From assembly GCA_030830415.1 (NCBI GenBank), contig JAURNB010000225.1, positions 1-11,367 on the forward strand: DNA of 11,367 nucleotides. The letters run 5' to 3'. A program made the position numbers and the translations under genes. Shown one piece after another: positions 1 to 7,926 of the stretch (position 1 is its first letter; each line of letters opens with the position of its first letter). The notes beneath the pieces are model-generated. The model saw only the letters and a program-made list of their open reading frames with translations, was not told where the DNA came from and did no database searches. The DNA comes from Acidimicrobiales bacterium. GTDB taxonomy: Bacteria; Actinomycetota; Acidimicrobiia; Acidimicrobiales; Ilumatobacteraceae.

Positions 1-63
1 GATGCATCGGTTGCAGAACTTGTTGAAGAGCGCGACGCAGTGCGTGAACTTGGTCTGATCTAA
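1..63 (+). CDS. C-terminal end of an unidentified protein (partial)
   Basis: An open frame enters from the left edge and ends in TAA at 61-63. The last 20 residues are charged and end in AVRELGLI. That is too little to assign a family. Its stop lies 20 bp before the next start, on the same strand, so it is probably in the same transcript as the oxygenase and fae genes, and knowing its identity would help interpret that pair. The frame is likely real because it is open to the edge, has ordinary codon use and abuts the next gene closely, but this is inference. Confidence 0.6.
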   Translation, partial: DASVAELVEERDAVRELGLI

Positions 64-83
64 CACCAACGAAAATATTTAAA

Positions 84-866
84 ATGTCAGTAGCGGCCCT
101 CGTGAATACGAACGAGTGGCCGCTTTCTGATTTTCAGACCACTGCTCACTTACGCGAGGTATTCCAGCGTGACGGGGTAGTGGTGTTGCCAGAGTTCATC
201 CCGCACGAAGTTGTGCGGCGAATGGTGGCGGAAACCGCAGAACTTGTGGCTCTTGCACACCGTTCGGAGTCGCAGAAAACTGCGTATTTGAGTAGCCCCG
301 ATGAATCTTTTCCTGAGGGGCACCCGCGCCGTACTGTGCAGTCATCTGCAGTGGAAGTGGTTGCTTACGACCACATTCCCGCACAACACGCGGTGCGCGA
401 GCTTTATGAGTCCGATGAGATCATGGCTTTTGTGGCTGGCGTTCTTGGGCAAGAAAAGCTCTATAGATACGCAGACCCGTTTGGTGCATTGAACCTTGCT
501 GTCATGCGTGAGGGCGACCAATTGGGCTGGCATTTCGACATGACCGACTTTGTGGTGTCACTTGCATTGCAGCCTTCGCAGGCCGGTGGCGAGTTCGAAA
601 ATGCTCAAAAACTTCGCACGGCAACCGATGAAAACTATGACGATGTACAAAGTGTCTTGTCGGGCAATGCGCGTCACCGAATTCGGGTCGAGTCAATGCA
701 CGCTGGGTCTTTGATGATCTTTAACGGTCGCACCTCTTTGCACAAGGTGACTCCAATTGAGGGTCATACGTTGCGCATCGTCGCGTTGTTGGCATACGAC
801 ACTAAGAGTGGCACCGACTCATCTGATGAATTGAAGCTCTCGCGTTATGGAAGGTTGCCCCAATGA
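84..866 (+). CDS. Fe(II)/2-oxoglutarate-dependent oxygenase, ArpA/HalD/BesD-like
   Basis: This 260-residue protein is probably a non-haem iron oxygenase that uses 2-oxoglutarate and O2 on a small, perhaps amino-acid-like, substrate. The iron triad is visible as H150-F-D152 and H220, and R231, eleven residues after the distal His, is placed to bind 2-oxoglutarate. The segment GGEFEN (168-173) followed by DENYDDVQSVL (182-192), and GRTSLHKVTP (215-224), resemble the family that includes the amino-acid halogenases BesD and HalD. Those halogenases replace the triad Asp with Gly; here Asp is kept, so hydroxylation or oxidative demethylation is expected rather than chlorination. The N-terminal LVNTNEWPLSD matches the family's usual beginning and supports this start, although no clear Shine-Dalgarno precedes it. 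Its TGA overlaps the fae start (ATGA), which implies translational coupling. The substrate is unknown. Confidence 0.8.
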   Translation: MSVAALVNTNEWPLSDFQTTAHLREVFQRDGVVVLPEFIPHEVVRRMVAETAELVALAHRSESQKTAYLSSPDESFPEGHPRRTVQSSAVEVVAYDHIPAQHAVRELYESDEIMAFVAGVLGQEKLYRYADPFGALNLAVMREGDQLGWHFDMTDFVVSLALQPSQAGGEFENAQKLRTATDENYDDVQSVLSGNARHRIRVESMHAGSLMIFNGRTSLHKVTPIEGHTLRIVALLAYDTKSGTDSSDELKLSRYGRLPQ

Positions 867-1297
867 AATCTGAATACGGAGAATCATTTGTTGGAGAGGG
901 TGTGAACGCAGCACACATCAACACCGTGCTGGGCAATAGGGAAGGGGCCGTAGGAACTGCATGGGCAACGGGTCTAGCAACGCCAAGTGTTGGGCATACG
1001 CGCTTTGTAGCGGTTGCTGCGCCAAATCAGCCGCTGCAGCCAATGACACTTTTTGTGAACAAGGCAACTATTGAAACAGAAGAGCACGGTGCTCTCACGT
1101 GGGGGGCAGCTCAGCACGGGGTAGCGCGTGGAGTGCAAAGAGCTCGCGACAGCGGAGTTTTTGGCGCAAATGACGTACATGAACTTGCGCTCATCGTGGC
1201 TGTCTGGGTGAACCCACTCGCAGATGACGCTGTACAAGTGGAAGAAAATAATGCTGAGGCAACGTATCTTGCGTTGAAGTCGGGCAATTATTTGTAA
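863..1297 (+). CDS. fae: Formaldehyde-activating enzyme (Fae) family protein
   Basis: This 144-residue protein resembles Fae, which condenses formaldehyde with tetrahydromethanopterin to methylene-H4MPT in C1 metabolism. Family hallmarks run in order along its length: FVGEGVNAAHIN (9-20) with the expected catalytic His18, VAAPN (51-55), FVNKATI (64-70, canonical FNKVTI), GAAQHGVA (81-88, canonical GPAQ) and the NNAEATYLAL stretch (129-138, canonical YNYEATKxAI). Two differences stand out: the residue after AHI is Asn20 where Fae proteins usually have Asp, and the protein stops about 25 residues short of the typical 170. It could therefore be a Fae-like paralogue with another carrier. A GGAAGG ribosome site at 849-854 lies 8 nt before the ATG. 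It overlaps the oxygenase gene by 4 bp and the convergent SCP2-like gene by 10 bp. No H4MPT pathway gene is in the window. Confidence 0.85.
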   Translation: MKSEYGESFVGEGVNAAHINTVLGNREGAVGTAWATGLATPSVGHTRFVAVAAPNQPLQPMTLFVNKATIETEEHGALTWGAAQHGVARGVQRARDSGVFGANDVHELALIVAVWVNPLADDAVQVEENNAEATYLALKSGNYL

Positions 1298-1686
1298 ACG
1301 GTGATGTGCGCTACTTCATCGAAGATGGGGTCGAGCGCGGCAAAAATTTCTTGGCTCTGCAAAAGCATTTGCGCGTCGCCACCGATGCGTATTGCTCCGG
1401 TGATGAATGCATCTTCTGCTGCCATTTCGCCTGTAGCTACTGCTACGGCGGTTTCCCATTCTTGTTCAAGGCGCACGTGCTCTGGGTCGGCTGGGCCTGC
1501 ACCAAACGTGACGGCATTGTCTTTTACTTGAAGGTGATACAAGACGGTGTCTTCGGGGCCATCGCTCACCATTTGAGTGATGCCAATTTCCAAAGTCGAA
1601 CCCAGGGCTTGCAACTGTGCATTTTCTGCGGCACGTGTGCCGATTGCTTCAATCCAGTCGAGGCTGAGGTAGCGAACAGTGCTCAT
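1288..1686 (-). CDS. SCP2 sterol-binding domain-like protein
   Basis: This is a small cytoplasmic protein of 132 residues with no signal peptide or membrane segment. The order of its motifs fits a single SCP2 (sterol carrier protein 2) domain: an opening RYLSLDWIEAI (5-15), then VRLEQEWETAVAVATGEM (71-88), then the characteristic FITGAIRIGGDAQMLL (94-109) and a closing FAALDPIFDEV (115-125). In actinobacteria such stand-alone domains are thought to bind lipids or acyl-CoAs; the ligand cannot be read here. The start ATG is favoured because the next bases upstream in frame read as non-coding, Arg-rich sequence. AAGG lies close upstream as a weak ribosome site. The gene is downstream of hppA on the same strand and converges on fae with a 10-bp overlap, so there is no room for a terminator between them. 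Confidence 0.7.
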   Translation of the reverse strand: MSTVRYLSLDWIEAIGTRAAENAQLQALGSTLEIGITQMVSDGPEDTVLYHLQVKDNAVTFGAGPADPEHVRLEQEWETAVAVATGEMAAEDAFITGAIRIGGDAQMLLQSQEIFAALDPIFDEVAHITVYK

Positions 1687-1691
1687 GCGCC

Positions 1692-1772
1692 TTATCGATA
1701 TCTGACTTGGTCTCCGAGCAATACCAGCCCGCCGCTCTCCAACCAGTTGTGAATGTTGAAGAGGGCGAGCAT
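1692..1772 (-). CDS. Possible micro-ORF of 26 residues between hppA and the SCP2-like gene
   Basis: An ATG at 1772 opens a 26-codon frame that begins MLALFNIHNW, ends LLGDQVRYR, and stops with TAA. It fills the hppA-SCP2 gap neatly: it starts 19 nt after the hppA stop and ends 5 nt before the SCP2-like ATG, all on the same strand. Its composition (aliphatic and aromatic residues with acidic turns) looks more protein-like than the other two frames. Against it, there is no convincing Shine-Dalgarno, and the length is within chance expectation. I recognise no family. Confidence 0.3.
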   Translation of the reverse strand: MLALFNIHNWLESGGLVLLGDQVRYR

Positions 1773-1791
1773 GGTGTTGCGTCGTTCGGAA

Positions 1792-4161
1792 TTACTTAGC
1801 TACAGATGAGCTAGCAAGCACTGGTGCTTTGCGACTTGAGAAGGCAAGCGCACCAATCAAGACCACAAGTGCGGCACCTGCAATGGCGAACCGTGCACCA
1901 TCGTTATCGCGCAAGCTGATAACAGCTGGCAAAACGAGGAGTGACACCAAGTTCATTACTTTGATGAGCGGGTTCAATGCAGGACCAGCTGTGTCTTTGA
2001 ATGGGTCACCAACGGTGTCGCCAATAACTGCAGCTTTGTGAGCATCGCTGCCCTTGCCGCCATGGTGTCCGTCTTCGATGTACTTCTTGGCGTTGTCCCA
2101 TGCACCACCAGCATTGCTGAGGTAGTTCGCCATGAGTTGGCCAGTCACAATTACTGCTGCAAGGAATGCACCAAGAGCGGAGTAGTTGATACCGAATCCA
2201 ATAATGACTGGCGTGAGAACTGCCAGAAGTGCAGGAGTGGTGAGCTCACGCAACGATGCTGCTGTACAAATGTCGATCACTGGGCCGTAGTCGGGCTTCT
2301 TAGTGCCGGCCATGATGCCACCGTCTGCAAATTGGTTACGTACTTCTTGTACAACCACACCTGCGGTACGGCCAACGGCGCGAATGGCAAGTGCAGAGAA
2401 GAGGAATGCAACCGAGCCACCAATGAGGAGACCAATGAAGGTCTTCACGTCGGCAACGTTAATTTGCGTTTCAATAGCTTTGAATACGTCGCTACCTTCA
2501 AGACGCTTTCCGACGAATTCGGAGGTCTTGCCGTAGAGCGCAAGGTTTCCTTCGCTGTAACGAAGTCCAAGTTCACCAGCAATTGTTTCAATGTACGACG
2601 CAAAGAGTGCCACAGCTGCAATAACTGCAGAACCAATCGCAAAACCCTTTGTAACGGCTTTTGTTGTGTTACCAACAGCATCGAGGCTCACCATGATGCG
2701 TTCTGGTTCACCGTGGAATTCACCGCTCATTTCCGCAATACCTGCGGCATTGTCAGAAACGGGACCGAAAGTATCTTCCGAAACGATGACGCCAGTGGTG
2801 GCGAGCATTCCCATGCCACACAAAGCAACAAGGTAAAGCGAGAACTGCAAGTTGCCGCCACCAAGCATCAATGTGCCAGCAAGTGCAAGCGCAATTGCTA
2901 CTACTGCATACACCGAAGATTCAAGACCCGAGGCAGTTCCTGCAAGAACAACTGTTGCGGGGCCGGTTTCTGTTGCTTCAGCAATTTCTTTTACTGGACC
3001 ATATTCGGTGCCGGTGTAGTACTCGGTGAGGCGACTGACGCCTTGAGCAAGTACGAGTCCGATGAGAACTGCACCAAACACGCGCCAGCCAACATTCGAC
3101 ATCACTGTGGAGTCATTACCTACATAGCCAAGTGCGAGGAGGAGTGTTCCGATAACGGTGATGATGCCAGCAGTTAAGAAGCCACGGTTGATGGGCTTCA
3201 ATGCATTGGTTTCGCCTTCCTTTGCCTTCACAGCAAAGATGCCAGCAATTGATGCAATAACACCAATGGCGCGTGCGGCGAGTGGGAATACCAAGCCAAG
3301 TGCTGGGTTCATATCAACAGACTTGAACGCTGCAACACCCAAGATGATGGATGCAACAAGTGTTACTTCATAGCTTTCGAACAAGTCGGCAGCCATACCA
3401 GCACAGTCGCCTACGTTGTCTCCAACGTTGTCGGCAATAGTTGCTGGGTTACGTGGGTCGTCTTCTGGAATTCCAGCTTCAACTTTGCCCACAAGGTCTG
3501 CACCAACGTCGGCAGCCTTGGTGAATATTCCGCCACCTACGCGCAAGAAGAGCGCAAGGAGTGAACCACCAAAACCAAAACCGATGAGCATTGCTGATGA
3601 AGTGTTTTGGAACACTGCAATGATGAGTGTTGCACCGAGAAGTCCAAGACCAACGGTGAACATTCCTGCAATACCACCAGTGCGGAATGCAATTTGCAGT
3701 GCTTTTGGCATGGAGCCGGTTAATGCAGCAGCTGCTGTTCGCACGTTGCCGCGAGTTGCCAAGGTCATACCGATGTAGCCAGTGAGACCAGATGCAAAAC
3801 ATCCGAGGATGAACGAGATGGTGCGGAAAGTACCTGAAGCGATGTAGCTCAGTTTTTCAACACCTTCTCCGTTCTCAATTGACACCGAGGTGAGAAACAC
3901 CACGATGGCAACAGGAACAAGAATGATTGCGATGGTACGAAACTGACGCTTGAGATATGCCCATGCGCCTTCTTGAATCGCCAAAGCGATTTCTTTCATT
4001 TTTGGCGTACCTTCATCTTCGGCGAGAACCGATTTCATAAGGTAAAAACCAACGGCAATGGCAAGCAACGCTGACAATGCTGAAAGAAGCAAAATGAGCC
4101 ACTCTCCGCCTTGCAGTGTGAAATCCTGCCAACCGCCTTCAGATGCGAGAAGTCCTGTCAC
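1792..4161 (-). CDS. hppA: K+-independent H+-translocating inorganic pyrophosphatase
   Basis: This integral membrane ion pump hydrolyses cytoplasmic pyrophosphate to move protons out of the cell. I place the start at GTG 4161, giving 789 residues, normal for the family; GAAAGG at 4176-4171 sits 9 nt upstream. The first membrane helix follows at about residues 20-41. The substrate loop GGGIFTKAADVGADLVGKVE (209-228) and the DNVGDNVGDCAGMAADLFESY stretch (244-264) carry the pyrophosphate and Mg2+ ligands, and the C-terminal GDTVGDPFKDTAGPALN (714-730) holds the second acidic cluster. GNTTKAVTKG (497-506) has Lys501 and Thr504 at the positions that distinguish K+-independent pumps; K+-dependent ones have Ala at the first. 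It is divergent from sdhC across 263 bp. A longer 884-codon frame exists upstream but reads as non-coding. Confidence 0.95.
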   Translation of the reverse strand: MTGLLASEGGWQDFTLQGGEWLILLLSALSALLAIAVGFYLMKSVLAEDEGTPKMKEIALAIQEGAWAYLKRQFRTIAIILVPVAIVVFLTSVSIENGEGVEKLSYIASGTFRTISFILGCFASGLTGYIGMTLATRGNVRTAAAALTGSMPKALQIAFRTGGIAGMFTVGLGLLGATLIIAVFQNTSSAMLIGFGFGGSLLALFLRVGGGIFTKAADVGADLVGKVEAGIPEDDPRNPATIADNVGDNVGDCAGMAADLFESYEVTLVASIILGVAAFKSVDMNPALGLVFPLAARAIGVIASIAGIFAVKAKEGETNALKPINRGFLTAGIITVIGTLLLALGYVGNDSTVMSNVGWRVFGAVLIGLVLAQGVSRLTEYYTGTEYGPVKEIAEATETGPATVVLAGTASGLESSVYAVVAIALALAGTLMLGGGNLQFSLYLVALCGMGMLATTGVIVSEDTFGPVSDNAAGIAEMSGEFHGEPERIMVSLDAVGNTTKAVTKGFAIGSAVIAAVALFASYIETIAGELGLRYSEGNLALYGKTSEFVGKRLEGSDVFKAIETQINVADVKTFIGLLIGGSVAFLFSALAIRAVGRTAGVVVQEVRNQFADGGIMAGTKKPDYGPVIDICTAASLRELTTPALLAVLTPVIIGFGINYSALGAFLAAVIVTGQLMANYLSNAGGAWDNAKKYIEDGHHGGKGSDAHKAAVIGDTVGDPFKDTAGPALNPLIKVMNLVSLLVLPAVISLRDNDGARFAIAGAALVVLIGALAFSSRKAPVLASSSVAK

Positions 4162-4223
4162 GTGTGGTGACCTTTCATATGGAGGGGTAAGGCGAACCTT
4201 CCCCAGGGTTTGATTCCGACCTT

Positions 4224-4242
4224 GAGAGTGTAGGTAACTCTC
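4224..4242 (-). repeat. Small inverted repeat in the hppA leader, flanked by direct repeats
   Basis: GAGAGT (4224-4229) and ACTCTC (4237-4242) form a 6-bp inverted repeat around a 7-nt centre. Reading the minus strand, GGTCGGA occurs on both sides of it (4248-4242 and 4222-4216), 26 bp apart, so the hairpin sits between two direct copies. It could be a protein-binding site with half-turn spacing or an RNA hairpin in the hppA 5' leader. No T-run follows on either strand, so it is not a terminator. Confidence 0.4.
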
Positions 4243-4279
4243 CGACCTCAGGGCGAATATGGTCACAAAACGGCCCATA

Positions 4280-4301
4280 GTGGTTACCGCTCGGTAACCA
4301 C
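4280..4301. promoter_or_regulatory. Perfect palindromic operator candidate
   Basis: GTGGTTACCG (4280-4289) and CGGTAACCAC (4292-4301) are exact reverse complements separated by only two bases. Such a short centre disfavours an RNA hairpin and favours a dimeric repressor or activator site. It lies 140 bp from the sdhC start and 118 bp from the hppA start, in the middle of the divergent region, where one regulator could act on both genes. The regulator is not encoded nearby and cannot be named. Confidence 0.6.
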
Positions 4302-4378
4302 ATCCCAGTGAATTTTGTCGACCTTTTTGAAGAAGTTCACTTGTGCGGGCCGTGGGGAGTACCGTTTTCAACGCACTA

Positions 4379-4409
4379 GCTCTTCTCGGCTCTCCGAGCG
4401 AGTTTTTTT
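4379..4409 (+). terminator. Terminator-like hairpin with T-run in the sdhC leader (possible attenuator)
   Basis: CTCGG (4385-4389) pairs with CCGAG (4394-4398) around a CTCT loop. An outer CTC (4380-4382) can pair with GAG (4400-4402) past a small bulge. Seven T residues follow directly (4403-4409). The structure ends just before the GAAAGG ribosome site (4410-4415) of sdhC. No plus-strand gene lies upstream for about 3 kb, so an ordinary gene terminator is not needed here; conditional termination of the sdh transcript is a plausible role. The short inner stem keeps confidence moderate. Confidence 0.45.
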
Positions 4410-4424
4410 GAAAGGCATCCTTCG

Positions 4425-5189
4425 ATGGCACAAGTACTCGAATCACAGCGTGGACCCGTCACGGGCACCGCTGTAGGGAAAAAGAAGCGTCGTCCGTTTT
4501 TGCTCGATCTCTACAGCACCGCTGTAGGCAAAAAGTACGTGATGGCAATTACCGGAATTGGTCTCATTGGTTTTGTGGTGTTCCACATGATCGGAAACCT
4601 GAAGATGTATTTCGGTCAGTCAGATCTCGACCATTACGCAGAGTTCCTGAAGGAATTGCTGTACCCCATCGCTCCAAAGGGTGTGGTGTTGTGGCTATTG
4701 CGCGGCGGACTCCTCACTATGGCGGTGTTACATATCCATGCTGCGTACTCACTGACGCAGTTGAATCACAAGGCGCGCCCAGTGAAGTACCAAAGTGAGC
4801 GCGACTATCAAGTGGCAAGTTTCGCAAGCCGTTCAATGCGCTACACCGGCGTCACCGTTTTACTCTTTCTTATTTGGCACTTACTCGATCTCACCTTTGG
4901 TGTCGTCAATACCGTCGGAGCCGATGGAGAGTTTGTTCGAGCCGACGTCTACGACAATGTGGTGCGCAGTTTCGACCGTTGGCCAGTTGCGTTGTTTTAT
5001 ATCTTGGCCAACATCATGTTGGGTATCCACCTCTTCCACGGCGTGTGGAGCCTTTTTCAATCGATGGGTTGGAACAACCCGCGATTCAATGAATGGCGAC
5101 GTTCTATTGCAGCAGGAGTTGCAACAATCGTTGTTGTAGGAAATGTTTCATTCCCCGTTGCGGTGCTTGCCGGCATCGTGGGCGGCTGA
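4425..5189 (+). CDS. sdhC: Succinate dehydrogenase cytochrome b membrane subunit (type B)
   Basis: This membrane anchor of complex II passes electrons from the SdhB iron-sulphur clusters to quinone. It has 254 residues with about five hydrophobic helices, near 40-58, 87-110, 140-162, 188-212 and 228-252. His54 (FHMIGNLKMY), His103/His105, His152 (IWHLLDL) and His202/His205 (GIHLFHGVWSLFQ) are placed in helices to ligate two b haems, as in single-subunit type B enzymes, so the missing sdhD is expected. The start is supported by GAAAGG 9 nt upstream and by the usual basic N-terminal tail before STAVGKKYVMAITG. The tail contains an odd repeat: TAVGKK occurs at 15-20 and again at 32-37. It heads the sdhCAB operon; sdhA begins 24 nt after its stop. 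Confidence 0.93.
   Translation: MAQVLESQRGPVTGTAVGKKKRRPFLLDLYSTAVGKKYVMAITGIGLIGFVVFHMIGNLKMYFGQSDLDHYAEFLKELLYPIAPKGVVLWLLRGGLLTMAVLHIHAAYSLTQLNHKARPVKYQSERDYQVASFASRSMRYTGVTVLLFLIWHLLDLTFGVVNTVGADGEFVRADVYDNVVRSFDRWPVALFYILANIMLGIHLFHGVWSLFQSMGWNNPRFNEWRRSIAAGVATIVVVGNVSFPVAVLAGIVGG
4465..4535 (+). repeat. Direct repeat inside the 5' end of sdhC
   Basis: GCACCGCTGTAGG followed by one variable base and AAAAAG occurs at 4465-4484 and again at 4516-4535, with 19 of 20 bases identical and an offset of 51 bp (17 codons, in frame). Both copies encode TAVGKK. The second copy is the conserved pre-helix segment of SdhC; the first lies in the variable N-terminal tail and looks like an in-frame duplication. 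Confidence 0.8.
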
Positions 5190-5213
5190 GAGAGCAGGAC
5201 ATAAGGAAAAATC

Positions 5214-7132
<1,919 letters not shown>

Positions 7133-7136
<4 letters not shown>

Positions 7137-7909
7137 GTAATCATCTAAAGGACATCATCCTTAAAATCTGGCGTCAAAATGGCCCGCAAGACTCAGGCCG
7201 TTTTGAGACATACAAAGTCGACGAAATCAGTGACGAAGCATCGTTTCTTGAAATGCTCGACTACCTCAATGAACAACTTATTACTGAGGGAAAAGAAGCC
7301 ATTGTTTTCGACCACGATTGCCGGGAAGGTATTTGTGGAACATGTTCACTCATGATCAATGGTCAAGCACACGGTCCAGAGCGCAGCACTGCAACATGCC
7401 AGTTGCACATGCGCAAGTTTTCAAGTGGTGCAGAAATTGTTATTGAGCCATGGCGTGCTGCAGCCTTCCCCATCATTAAAGATCTCATGGTCGATCGTTC
7501 TGCGTTCGACCGCATCATTGAGTCGGGTGGCTTCATCACGTCGGTAACTGGTGGTGCGCCAGATGCCAACCTCATCCCAATTCCAAAGCCAGTAGCCGAT
7601 TCCGCAATGGACTCTGCTGCGTGCATTGGGTGTGGTGCATGTGTTGCTGCGTGTCCGAACGGTGCAGCAAACCTGTTTACCTCAGCAAAAATTGCGCACC
7701 TCAATTCGCTTCCACAAGGACAAGCAGAGCGTTACAAGCGTGCGGAATCAATGATTGAAAAAATGGACGAGTTTTTTGGCTCATGCACCAACCACGGTGA
7801 ATGTGAATCTGCATGTCCGAAGGAAATTTCCATCGATGTCATTGCACTGGCCAATGCCGATTACCGCAAGGCAAAACTTAAGAACAAGAAGTTCATTAGC
7901 CGAATCTAG
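7133..7909 (+). CDS. sdhB: Succinate dehydrogenase iron-sulphur subunit
   Basis: This protein carries electrons from SdhA flavin to the SdhC haems through three iron-sulphur clusters. It has 258 residues starting at GTG; GGAG at 7123-7126 sits 6 nt upstream. The [2Fe-2S] ligands are C63, C68, C71 (CREGICGTC) and C89. The ferredoxin-like C-terminal half carries C164-x2-C167-x2-C170-x3-C174P and C218-x5-C224-x3-C228P, enough for the [4Fe-4S] and [3Fe-4S] clusters. The wording CIGCGACVAACPNGAANLF is typical of type B enzymes that partner a single diheme SdhC, which agrees with the operon. It ends the sdhCAB set; 17 nt separate it from the next gene, so read-through is possible. Confidence 0.97.
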
Positions 7910-7926
7910 TGGGCTAACGTGAGGCC

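Larger units (their letters stand above)
4162..4424. promoter_or_regulatory. Divergent hppA / sdhC control region
   Basis: These 263 bp separate two divergent starts and must hold at least one promoter in each direction. No strong -35/-10 pair is visible. The best plus-strand guess is TTCACT (4336-4341) with TACCGT (4360-4365), 18 bp apart, which is weak. The clear structure is a perfect palindrome at 4280-4301, enclosed by GGTCACAAAA (4261-4270) and its near-complement TTTTGTCGACC (4313-4323). A smaller hairpin lies in the hppA leader (4224-4242), and a terminator-like hairpin lies in the sdh leader (4379-4409). Both genes use the same GAAAGG ribosome site 9 nt before their starts. Confidence 0.75.

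Noticed and set aside
84..866. Amino-acid halogenase of the BesD/HalD type
   Set aside because: Halogenases have Gly in place of the second iron ligand to make room for chloride; here H150-F-D152 retains Asp.
1306..1752. 148-codon plus-strand open frame with many cysteines
   Set aside because: It is antisense to the SCP2-like gene and the micro-ORF, and the minus-strand frame gives a recognisable domain.
2038..3177. 379-codon plus-strand open frame, rich in Cys, Asn and Thr
   Set aside because: It lies wholly antisense to hppA. Its odd composition is what the complement of that gene's codons gives, and it matches no family.
4162..4446. N-terminal extension of hppA to an ATG at 4446
   Set aside because: The segment has non-coding composition, overlaps the sdhC start and has no counterpart in the family; GTG 4161 has a proper ribosome site.
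5190..5213. Possible missing sdhD between sdhC and sdhA
   Set aside because: The gap is only 24 bp, and the five-helix, multi-His SdhC is the type B form that works without SdhD.
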